Below, piece after piece: positions 1 through 5,232 of a stretch of 5,232 nucleotides of DNA (its first letter is position 1; each line of letters begins with the position of its first letter). Source of the DNA: Chloroflexota bacterium (GTDB lineage Bacteria > Chloroflexota > Limnocylindria > Limnocylindrales > CSP1-4); NCBI GenBank assembly GCA_021789355.1, contig JAJYJR010000458.1:1-5232 (forward strand), in the 5' to 3' direction. Position numbers and translations under genes: made by a program. The notes under the pieces are model-generated. The model was given only the letters and a program-made list of their open reading frames with translations. It was not told the origin of the DNA and did not search any database.

Positions 1-1994
1 AGGTACGGCTCCAGGAGCGGATGCAGGTAGGTGATCTTCTCCTCGCCGTGCTTGCGGCGGATGTAGGCCGGGATGTTGTCCATCGGGCCCGGGCGGTAGA
101 GCGCGACCATCGCCGCCAGGTCGTATACGGAGGTCGGGCGCAGCTCGCGGATGTAGCGGCGCATGCCCGCCGACTCGAGCTGGAACACGCCCGTCGTCTC
201 GCCTGACGCGAGCAGATCGAACGTCTTCGCGTCGGCGAGGGGGATGCGGTCCAGGTCGATCTCGACGCCGCGGTGGCGCCGGATCATGTCCACCGCGTGT
301 CGCAGGATGGTCAGGTTCGAGAGCCCCAGGAAGTCGAACTTCAGCAGCCCCAACGCGTCGACGCCGTGCATCTCGTACTGCGTCATGAGCGCCTCGGAGT
401 TGGTCGCCTTCTGCAGCGGCATGATCTCCGTGAGTGGCTCCCGGCTGATCACCACGCCGGCCGCGTGGGTGGAGGCGTTGCGGGCCACCCCCTCGACCTG
501 CTTCGCGAGCTCGACCAGCTTGTGGACCTGCGGGTCGCCCTCGTACAGCGACCGCAGCTCGGGGGCCTGCTCGATGGCTTCTTCGAGCCTGATGCCGAGC
601 TGGTTGGGGACGGCCTTGGCGATGCGGTCGACGTCGCCGTAGGGCATGCCGAGCACGCGCCCCACGTCCCGCAGGGCGGCGCGCGCCAGCATCGTGCCGA
701 ACGTGATGATCTGCGCAACGCGGTCCGAGCCGTACTTGTGCGTGACGTAGTTGATGACCTCGTCCCGGCGGGCGTCCTCGAAGTCCATGTCGATGTCGGG
801 CATCGTCACGCGGTCGGGGTTCAGGAAGCGCTCGAACGGCAGTTCGTAGTGGATCGGGTCGACCGGCGTGATGCCGAGCGTGTGCGTCACGATCGAGCCG
901 GGCGCGCTCCCCCGGCACGTGGTCGCGATCCCCTGCTCCCGGGCGAAGCGCGTGAAGTCCGCGACGATCAGGAAGTAGCCCGCGTAGCCCATGCGGCAGA
1001 TGACGTCCAGCTCGTAGTCGAGCCGATCGCGGATCTCCCGGGTGACCACCGGGTATCGCTCGCGGAGGCCGCGCTCGCACTCGACGCGCAGCCAGGATTC
1101 CACGGTGTGCCCGTCGGGGACCGGGAAGTCCGGCAGCCGCAGGCGACCGAACTCGAGGGTAAGATCCACCATCTCGGCGATCCGCCGCGTGTTCGCGAGC
1201 GCTTCGGGCACCTCGCCGAAGCGCGCCTCCATCTCCGCCGCGCTCTTGAGGTAGAACTCCTCGCTCTCGAACCGCATCCGGTTGGGCGTGTCCAGGTTCG
1301 ATGCGGTGCCGATGCAGAGGAGCACGTCGTGCGCCTCGGCCTGCGTCCGCCGGACGTAGTGGAGGTCGTTGGTCGCGACCAGGGGCAGTCCCATCTCCGG
1401 GGCGAGCCGCAGCAGCTGCTCGTTGAGGCGGCGCTGCAGCGGGATCCCGTGGTCCTGCATCTCCAGGTAGAAGTTGCCGGGCCCGAAGATGTCGCCGTAG
1501 GCACCGGCCAGGCGGCGCGCGCCCTCCCAGTCGTCGACCTCCAGTGCCTTGGGGATCTCGCCGCCGAGGCAGGCCGACATCCCGATCAGGCCCTCGGCGT
1601 GCTGGGCCAGGTACTCACGATCGATGCGTGGCTTGTAGTAGTAGCCATCGAGGTGCGCGTCGGTGACGATGCGGCACAGGTTCTGGTAGCCGGTCCAGTT
1701 CTTCGCCAGCAGCACCAGGTGATACGGCTGCGCGTCCGCCTTCCCCTCGCGGTCCGTCATCGACCGGCGCGCCACGTATGTCTCGACGCCGATGATGGGC
1801 TTGATCCCGCGCTGGGTGGCGGCCTGGTAGAAGGCGACGGCGCCGTACAGCGCGCCGTGGTCGGTGATCGCCAGCGAGTCGAACCCGAGCGCCGACGCCT
1901 CCGAGACGAGGTCGTCGATCCGTCCGAGTCCGTCCAGCAGGCTGAACTCGGTGTGGACGTGGAGGTGGGTGAAGTCGTTGGGCGCGATGGTCAT
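1..1994 (-). CDS. dnaE: DNA polymerase III subunit alpha, N-terminal 664 residues (3' end off window)
   Basis: This is the catalytic subunit of the replicative polymerase, which polymerises DNA in the cytoplasmic replisome. The frame is open from the ATG at 1994 to the left edge. Full-length relatives have roughly 1,150-1,200 residues, so the rest of the fingers, the beta-clamp-binding and the OB-fold regions lie outside. The N-terminal PHP domain (about residues 8-280) begins LHVHTEFSLLDG. All nine metal-ligand positions known from Thermus-type enzymes appear present: H12, H14, D21, H46, E71, H92, C142, D210 and H212. This predicts an active metal-dependent PHP exonuclease, unlike the degenerate E. 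coli PHP. The palm motif PDIDMDF supplies D402 and D404, and KFDFLGL supplies D554, matching the E. coli catalytic triad D401/D403/D555. ATG 1994 gives the normal N-terminus. No purine-rich Shine-Dalgarno precedes it (CCCCCTTTC lies directly upstream). An in-frame TTG at 2030 is possible but would add an atypical extension. A weak TATCCT -10-like hexamer lies at 2036-2031, without a convincing -35. Confidence 0.97.
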   Translation of the reverse strand, partial: MTIAPNDFTHLHVHTEFSLLDGLGRIDDLVSEASALGFDSLAITDHGALYGAVAFYQAATQRGIKPIIGVETYVARRSMTDREGKADAQPYHLVLLAKNWTGYQNLCRIVTDAHLDGYYYKPRIDREYLAQHAEGLIGMSACLGGEIPKALEVDDWEGARRLAGAYGDIFGPGNFYLEMQDHGIPLQRRLNEQLLRLAPEMGLPLVATNDLHYVRRTQAEAHDVLLCIGTASNLDTPNRMRFESEEFYLKSAAEMEARFGEVPEALANTRRIAEMVDLTLEFGRLRLPDFPVPDGHTVESWLRVECERGLRERYPVVTREIRDRLDYELDVICRMGYAGYFLIVADFTRFAREQGIATTCRGSAPGSIVTHTLGITPVDPIHYELPFERFLNPDRVTMPDIDMDFEDARRDEVINYVTHKYGSDRVAQIITFGTMLARAALRDVGRVLGMPYGDVDRIAKAVPNQLGIRLEEAIEQAPELRSLYEGDPQVHKLVELAKQVEGVARNASTHAAGVVISREPLTEIMPLQKATNSEALMTQYEMHGVDALGLLKFDFLGLSNLTILRHAVDMIRRHRGVEIDLDRIPLADAKTFDLLASGETTGVFQLESAGMRRYIRELRPTSVYDLAAMVALYRPGPMDNIPAYIRRKHGEEKITYLHPLLEPY

Positions 1995-2097
1995 GAAAGG
2001 GGGCGCATGCGGGTCCCGGGCATGGTCCAAAGGATAGCCCGCAGGATGGCCGCGAGTGATCGACAGTGGTGCCCTGCCGTCGATCGGCGGCTGTCCG

Positions 2098-2208
2098 GGC
2101 TCGAGGGGCCGCGCTGGGTGGGCGGGAGCGCCCCGGCTCGAGGGGCCGCGCTGGGTGGACGGGAGCGCCCCGGCTCGAGGGGCCGCGCTGGGTGGACGGG
2201 AGCGCCCC
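2098..2208. repeat. 37-bp tandem repeat, 3 copies
   Basis: There are three contiguous copies at 2098-2134, 2135-2171 and 2172-2208. Copies 2 and 3 are identical, and copy 1 differs at one base (G at 2122 where the others have A). Each unit begins GGCTCGAGGGGCC and ends GGGAGCGCCCC. Within a unit GCGCT (2148-2152 in copy 2) can pair with AGCGC (2164-2168) around an 11-nt loop. The stem extends through GGG/CCC after a small bulge, so each copy can form a hairpin. The period is not a multiple of three, which argues against coding. The near identity suggests recent amplification or ongoing slippage. No T-tract follows, so it is not a standard intrinsic terminator. Confidence 0.95.
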
Positions 2209-2214
2209 GGCCAG

Positions 2215-2411
2215 GCGATCGCCGGTGCCTGTCTGCCTGACCAGTTTTCACGATGAGTGAACCGGCGACAGGGGCCAGCGCGTGGGCGCCCCGGGATGAT
2301 CGCGGTGCTCGATCACCGGAAACGGTCCACGGAGCCAGCGTGAGCGTTTGCGCCGCCGACCCGCCCCTGGGGGCCGGTACTGCGCGATCGCGTCACCTGT
2401 CTGCCGACCAG
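2215..2411. repeat. Imperfect dispersed direct repeat, about 29 bp, 2 copies
   Basis: Copy A is 2215-2244 and copy B is 2384-2411. Both begin with the palindrome GCGATCGC and both contain CCTGTCTGCC followed by GACCAG. Copy A carries an extra T before GACCAG and a slightly longer middle. In each copy the palindrome extends to 10 bp (GGCGATCGCC at 2214-2223, CGCGATCGCG at 2383-2392). About 170 bp separates the two. They may be remnants of an older duplication or paired protein-binding sites; the sequence does not say which. Confidence 0.6.
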
Positions 2412-2544
2412 CCGGGTGCCATCGCGGCCACAACCGTGGCGCGGCGACCGCGCCGTTCACTGATCGTCGAGATGCGCCCATCCCGCGCACCTTCCCGGGC
2501 TCCGCACAGACGACCCAGTCCGGCCTGCACGGCCGGCACGTCTT

Positions 2545-2619
2545 GCTTGCCGGGTTCGTCGCGCAGACCGCTTGCCGGGCTCGTCGCGCAGACCGCTTGC
2601 CGGGCTCGTCGCGCAGACC
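2545..2619. repeat. 25-bp tandem repeat, 3 copies
   Basis: There are three contiguous copies at 2545-2569, 2570-2594 and 2595-2619. Each begins GCTTGCCGGG and ends TCGTCGCGCAGACC. Copies 2 and 3 are identical; copy 1 has one T-for-C difference, at 2555. The array ends 49 bp before the AIM24-family start codon, so it sits in the likely promoter or 5' leader region. The 25-nt period would shift frame with every copy, so it is not coding. Copy-number variation here could alter promoter or leader spacing, but that is only inference. Confidence 0.95.
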
Positions 2620-2655
2620 ATCGGCGTGATCCGGCCGCACCAGAGCGGCCCCTCC

Positions 2656-2660
2656 GGGAG
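2656..2660 (+). promoter_or_regulatory. Ribosome binding site of the AIM24-family gene
   Basis: GGGAG lies 8 nt upstream of the ATG at 2669, a good Shine-Dalgarno match and spacing. It supports 2669 as the start over other in-frame codons. The translation from that point also reaches the conserved AIM24 core at the expected distance. Confidence 0.6.
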
Positions 2661-2668
2661 ACCGTCGC

Positions 2669-3411
2669 ATGGAGATCGCACAGCCGCCCGTGCTCCTGCC
2701 GATCACGGTCGAAGAGGGCCCTGCGCGCGGGTTGGCCTACCGGATCGAGGGCGAGCTCGTCCCGGTGCTGCCAGTGGTGCTGGACGGAAACCGGAGCGCC
2801 TTCTTCGAGCACCACATCGTGCTCTGGAAGGACCCGAACCTGCTCACCGGCATGCACCCCGATGGCCGGTGCGTTCAAGCGGGTGGTGGCCGGGATGCCG
2901 ATCTTCATGACCAAGACGCAATCCCCGCGCGAGATCGCGTTCCCCCGCGACGATCCGGGACACATGGTGTCGCTCGACCTGCCGACAGGCCACTCGCTCT
3001 GCGTGCGCGAGCACCAGTTGCTGGCGGCGACCGGGGCATCGAGCCACGGCGGCGACCGGGGCATCGACGACACGTTCACCTGTGTGCGGGGAATCGGGAA
3101 CATGCCGTTCGGCGGCACCGGGCTCATCATCGACCGCTTCCAGGCCGGCGGCGAGGAGGACCTGGCCTGGCTCCACAGCCACGGCAACGTCGCCGAGAAG
3201 GTGCTCGCGCCGGCGAGTCGGTCGAGGTCGAGGTCGAGGGTGGCGCGTGGGTGCACCGCGATGGCACGGTGTCGATGCAGCCCGCCGTCTACGGACCGAC
3301 GACGGGGGTCTTCTGCGGGTCGGGCCAGCTGGTGTTCAACCGGTTCACCGGGCCGGGCCGGGCGGGGTGGGGATCCAGTCGGCGTACGTGCACCTGCCGA
3401 CCGAAGACTGA
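2669..3411 (+). pseudogene. AIM24-family protein, disrupted by three frame changes
   Basis: Family AIM24 (PF01987, formerly DUF124), named after a yeast mitochondrial protein; its bacterial role is unsettled. Three frames give a continuous family match. Frame 1, 2669 to about 2851, includes AFFEHHIVLWKDPNLLTGMH. Frame 2, about 2853-3212, includes FKRVVAGMPIFMTK, MVSLDLPTGHSLCVREHQLL and GNMPFGGTGLIIDRF. Frame 3, about 3213-3360, includes GESVEVEVEGGAWVHRDGTV and FNRFTGPGR. The last part returns to another frame as VGIQSAYVHLPTED, with TGA at 3409-3411. The simplest edits are one extra base near 2850, one missing base near 3211 and five extra bases in the CCGGG-repeat tract at about 3352-3367. 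The repaired product is about 245 residues, a usual family length, with no signal peptide or membrane segment. An internal duplication adds about 8 residues. Relatives are beta-rich and presumably cytosolic. The gene is either decayed or carries uncorrected sequencing indels. The family call is strong; whether it is truly broken is uncertain. Confidence 0.85.
3023..3067. repeat. Direct repeat inside the AIM24-family gene (25-nt period)
   Basis: An identical 20-nt stretch beginning GGCGGCGACCGGGG occurs at 3023-3042 and again at 3048-3067, a period of 25 nt. It falls where relatives, as I recall them, read LAAT followed by about five residues and then TFT. Here 13 residues lie between, so about 8 residues (24 nt) appear to be added. 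The frame is the same before and after, which implies that the 25-nt duplication was accompanied by a one-base change. Confidence 0.85.
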
Positions 3412-3429
3412 CTCCCGACGACCGCGGAC

Positions 3430-3717
3430 GCCAGCCGACCGGCCGCCGCGCAGCCTGGCCGAGGGGACACCGCAGGCCAGCCGACCGGCCGCCGCGCAGC
3501 CTGGCCGAGGGGACGACCGCAGGCCAGCCGACTGGCCGCCGCGCAGCCTGGCCGAGGGGACACCGCAGGCCAGCCGACTGGCCGAGCCTACGACCGCGCA
3601 CGCCAGCCGACTGGCCGCCGCGCAGCCTGGCCGAGGAGACACCACACGCCAGCCGACCGGCCGTAACGCAGCCTGGCCGAGCCGACGACCGCGCACGCCA
3701 GCCGACTGGCCGCCGCG
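3430..3717. repeat. 46-bp hairpin-forming tandem array, about 6.5 copies
   Basis: Copies begin with GCCAGCCGAC at 3430, 3476, 3523, 3569, 3602, 3648 and 3697. Their lengths are 46, 47, 46, 33, 46, 49 and a partial of about 21 nt. A conserved core, GCCAGCCGACYGGCCG then CGCAGCCTGGCCGAG, is followed by a variable tail of two types: GGGACACCGCAG-like (copies 1-3 and, diverged, 5) and CGACCGCGCAC-like (copies 4 and 6). Copy 4 equals a 49-nt unit minus 16 nt, with the deletion ends at two GGCCG direct repeats. Copies 3 and 4 form a perfect hairpin, GGCCAG-CCGA-CTGGCC (3522-3537 and 3568-3583); copies reading ACCGG have one mismatch in this stem. The array fills the gap between two convergent genes. 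It could act as a bidirectional transcription barrier or be a REP-like or selfish repeat, but it has no T-tracts. Its unit lengths are not multiples of three, so it is not coding. Confidence 0.93.
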
Positions 3718-3735
3718 GACGCCCGCTGTCCCGGC

Positions 3736-4569
3736 TCAGGCCCCTTCCTCCGCCGCGAGCGACGGCGGGATCTGCCGCGCCTCGTGCCGGATCACCAGCG
3801 CGACCGCGACCAGCACCAGGACCGCCCCACCGAGGAGGAAGGGCGTCAGCGGCTCGGCGAGGAGCGCCCAGCCGAGCACCAGCGCGATGACCGGGTTCAC
3901 GTACGCGTACGTGGCCACCTGCGAGACCGGGGCGTGGGCGAGCAGCCACGTGTACGCGGTGAACGCCAGCAGCGACCCGAAGACGACCAGGTACCCGAGG
4001 GCCAGCCACGAGCGCGCTTCGGTGTGCGCCGGAAGGCCGCCGGGCTCGATGATGGCCGCCACGATCAGCAGCGCGACCCCGCCCGCCAGCATCTCGACCG
4101 CGGTCGAGACCAGCGGGTCCCGGGGCATCGGGACACGGCTCGACGCGAACGACCCTGCCGCCCAGGACGCGCACGCGACCACGAGCAGGACGGCCGCCCC
4201 GGGATCGACCGATCCCGCTTCTCCCTGCCAGGTGAGCACGGCCACGCCCGCGAACCCGAGCCCGACGCCGCCGAGCGTTCCGCGCGTCAGCCGCTCCCGG
4301 GTGAGTGCGCGGAACACTACGACCCAGAGCGGGATCGACGCCGCCACGAGGGCCGCCAGCGACGACGGCACGTGCTGCTCGGCGGTGTTGATGCCACCAT
4401 TGCCGGCCGCCAGCAGCGCGATCCCGACCGCGCCCGCACCGAGCAGCTCGCGCCGCGGCACCGCGAAGCGACGGATACCGCCCCGGAGGGTCAGCACGGC
4501 GGCCAGGATCGTGCCCGCAACCACGAACCGGATGCCGCCGCTGAGCAGCGGTGGTAGACCCTCCACCAT
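3736..4569 (-). CDS. EamA/DMT-family transporter (N-terminus extends upstream of the only ATG)
   Basis: This is an integral inner-membrane transporter of the drug/metabolite transporter superfamily, usually an exporter of amino acids or other small metabolites. The substrate cannot be read from sequence. Family members normally have ten helices in two EamA repeats and about 290-310 residues. From the ATG at 4569 there are 277 residues with nine hydrophobic segments, near residues 9-28, 41-62, 69-89, 97-114, 123-143, 152-174, 187-212, 217-237 and 244-261. Segment 9 carries the family signature YAYVNPVIALVLGWALL followed by AEPLTP. The missing first helix is encoded in the same frame just upstream (about 4570-4647), but no ATG, GTG or TTG precedes it in frame. 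The ATG at 4652 is one base out of phase. The gene follows the ABC ATPase gene closely on the same strand, so co-transcription is likely. It converges on the AIM24-family gene across the 46-bp repeat array. The short tail RHEARQIPPSLAAEEGA is presumably cytoplasmic. Confidence 0.9.
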   Translation of the reverse strand: MVEGLPPLLSGGIRFVVAGTILAAVLTLRGGIRRFAVPRRELLGAGAVGIALLAAGNGGINTAEQHVPSSLAALVAASIPLWVVVFRALTRERLTRGTLGGVGLGFAGVAVLTWQGEAGSVDPGAAVLLVVACASWAAGSFASSRVPMPRDPLVSTAVEMLAGGVALLIVAAIIEPGGLPAHTEARSWLALGYLVVFGSLLAFTAYTWLLAHAPVSQVATYAYVNPVIALVLGWALLAEPLTPFLLGGAVLVLVAVALVIRHEARQIPPSLAAEEGA

Positions 4570-4652
4570 GACCCGGATGGCGAGGTAGGTAGAGCCCCAG
4601 ACGACGTAGACGATCGCCAGGGCCGCCAGGACACGCCAGGCCGGTACGTCAT
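4570..4652 (-). other. Probable true 5' end of the EamA gene, out of phase with its ATG
   Basis: Reading the EamA frame upstream of 4569 gives VPAWRVLAALAIVYVVWG followed by STYLAIRV, the classic first helix of this family. The frame stays open into the ATPase gene but offers no standard start codon. On the minus strand an ATG lies at 4652-4650, and from it the EamA frame is reached only by adding one base (ATG-AC-GTA). The simplest reading is that a base is missing here, in the cell or in the assembly. A non-standard CTG start (for example at 4671) is the alternative. A GGGAGGG at about 4696-4690 lies too far upstream of the ATG to serve it. Confidence 0.65.
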
Positions 4653-4679
4653 GCGCGTCGACGGCCGGCAGCCGTCGGG

Positions 4680-5232
4680 TCAGGCCCCACCCTCCCGCGG
4701 AGGACCGGATGTCCCATCGGACGGCGCCTGGCTCGCGCCGCTGTGGCCCGCCGCGGCCAGCGCCGCGGCCGCTTCCGCGATCTGCGATGCCGAAGGAGTC
4801 GCCTCCTCGGCCGATCCGCCCGCCATCAGCAACCCGACTCGCCCCCGGTCCGCCGCGGCGCCCGGGATGATCTCCACGATGCGTCCCTGGTAGATCACGG
4901 CGATCGTGTCGGAGAGCGAGAAGATCTCGTCGAGCTCGCTGGAGATCAGCAGGATGGCCAGTCCCTCGTCCCGCTTCTGGATCAGCTCGCGGTGGATGAA
5001 CTCGGTCGCGCCCACGTCGAGGCCGCGGGTCGGTTCGGCCGCCACCAGCACCTTCGGATGCTCGGCCAGCTCACGCGCGACGACCACCTTCTGCTGGTTG
5101 CCGCCGGACAGTGACGAGGCAGGTGCGTCCGGGTCCGGGGGCCGGATGTCGAACTGGCGGATCAGGCTGTCGGCGCGCTCCTCGACCGCCGCCGAGTCGC
5201 GCTGCCCGCGGACCGCGAACGGCGGCCGCGAC
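4680..5232 (-). CDS. Simple-sugar/nucleoside ABC importer ATP-binding protein, C-terminal part (5' end off window)
   Basis: These 183 residues end at TGA 4682-4680 and are the C-terminal nucleotide-binding domain of a two-domain importer ATPase (RbsA/YufO-like). Such proteins usually have about 500 residues and power uptake of sugars or nucleosides with a BMP/lipoprotein-type binding protein and two permeases. The fragment shows the ABC signature LSGGNQQKV (residues 41-49), a Walker B-like segment VLVAAEPTRGLDVGA (61-75) containing the D-loop, and LLISSELDEIFSLSDTIAVI (94-113) in the switch region. The Walker A motif lies outside the window. The segment reads A-E where canonical Walker B has D-E, and the switch histidine is absent, as is common in the second domain of this family. 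The Ala/Ser/Gly-rich tail (about residues 138-183) is probably disordered. The EamA gene follows directly instead of the usual permease genes. Family confidence is high; the substrate is unknown. Confidence 0.93.
   Translation of the reverse strand, partial: SRPPFAVRGQRDSAAVEERADSLIRQFDIRPPDPDAPASSLSGGNQQKVVVARELAEHPKVLVAAEPTRGLDVGATEFIHRELIQKRDEGLAILLISSELDEIFSLSDTIAVIYQGRIVEIIPGAAADRGRVGLLMAGGSAEEATPSASQIAEAAAALAAAGHSGASQAPSDGTSGPPREGGA

Larger units (their letters stand above)
1995..2668. other. Divergent intergenic region, no credible gene, repeat-rich
   Basis: This 674-base stretch separates the dnaE start (minus strand) from the AIM24-family start (plus strand), so it should contain both promoters. 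I recognise no protein in any frame. The open frames that cross it give arginine/proline/alanine-rich, low-complexity translations that run through tandem repeats whose periods (37 and 25) are not multiples of three. It holds a 37-bp tandem repeat, a 25-bp tandem repeat and an imperfect dispersed repeat, listed separately. A small inverted repeat, TTCAC-gatga-GTGAA, lies at 2247-2261; it could be an operator half-site pair but is too short to claim. I see no clear sigma-70-type promoter and no tRNA. Confidence 0.7.

Noticed and set aside
273..2240. Long plus-strand open frame (655 codons) opposite dnaE
   Set aside because: It is the antisense of a clearly recognised gene in high-GC DNA. Its translation is charged low-complexity sequence with no family resemblance, and it runs into the 37-bp repeat.
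2247..2261. TTCAC-gatga-GTGAA inverted repeat as an operator
   Set aside because: The arms are only 5 bp and there is no nearby promoter element, so chance occurrence cannot be excluded.
2248..2706. Small minus-strand open frame of 152 codons in the divergent gap
   Set aside because: It crosses the 25-bp repeat, shows no recognisable motif and overlaps the AIM24 start and ribosome binding site. It is more likely a chance open frame in GC-rich DNA.
2840..3370. Programmed ribosomal frameshifting in the AIM24-family gene
   Set aside because: Three separate shifts, one of them a net +5 at a pentanucleotide tract, and no slippery heptamer with a downstream structure. Decay or sequencing error is simpler.
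3430..3717. 46-bp array considered as a CRISPR array
   Set aside because: The units abut with no unique spacers of constant length. The variable tails are 12-18 nt and similar between copies, and no cas gene is present.
3412..3735. Intrinsic terminators in the convergent gap
   Set aside because: Hairpins are present, but no run of T follows any of them on either strand, so a standard rho-independent terminator cannot be claimed.
2393..4174. Long minus-strand open frame (593 codons) crossing the AIM24 gene and the 46-bp array
   Set aside because: It is antisense to AIM24, passes through non-triplet repeats and then overlaps EamA in the wrong frame. The repetitive Arg/Pro/Gly/Ala product is a GC-bias artefact.
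2669..4588. Single 639-codon plus-strand reading of the AIM24 start through the repeat array
   Set aside because: Only parts of this frame match AIM24. After about 3366 it reads through the 46-bp repeats and the antisense of EamA, so it is not one protein.

Overview
The window is about 70% GC by eye and carries parts of four genes from a bacterial chromosome. The DnaE fragment has a complete PHP metal site and a C-R-G-S-A-P-G-S stretch that I associate with Chloroflexota (Limnocylindria-like lineages). That placement is inference from memory, and another high-GC phylum is possible. Nothing here indicates a phage, plasmid, CRISPR array or insertion sequence.

Layout. (1) 1-1994, minus strand: the N-terminal 664 codons of dnaE, the replicative DNA polymerase III alpha subunit, running off the left edge. 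(2) 1995-2668: a 674-base divergent gap with no credible gene, holding a 3 x 37-bp tandem repeat, a 3 x 25-bp tandem repeat and an imperfect dispersed repeat of about 29 bp. (3) 2669-3411, plus strand: an AIM24-family gene that is recognisable end to end but spread over three reading frames by a +1, a -1 and a net +5 change. It also contains a 25-nt-period internal duplication. (4) 3412-3735: a convergent gap almost filled by a degenerate array of about 6.5 copies of a 46-bp hairpin-forming unit. (5) 3736-4569, minus strand: an EamA/DMT-family transporter whose first membrane segment is encoded upstream of the only in-frame ATG, apparently because one base is missing near 4647. (6) 4680-5232, minus strand: the C-terminal 183 residues of a simple-sugar/nucleoside-type ABC importer ATPase, running off the right edge.

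The ATPase and the EamA transporter lie head to tail about 30 nt apart and are probably co-transcribed. The usual importer permeases do not follow the ATPase. DnaE and the AIM24 gene have no evident functional link.

The clearest signal beyond ordinary genes is the concentration of tandem repeats and reading-frame lesions between about 2100 and 4650, next to a perfectly open dnaE. It is either a slippage-prone, decaying locus or an assembly with uncorrected indels. Read-level data would decide. I do not see a convincing new biological system here.
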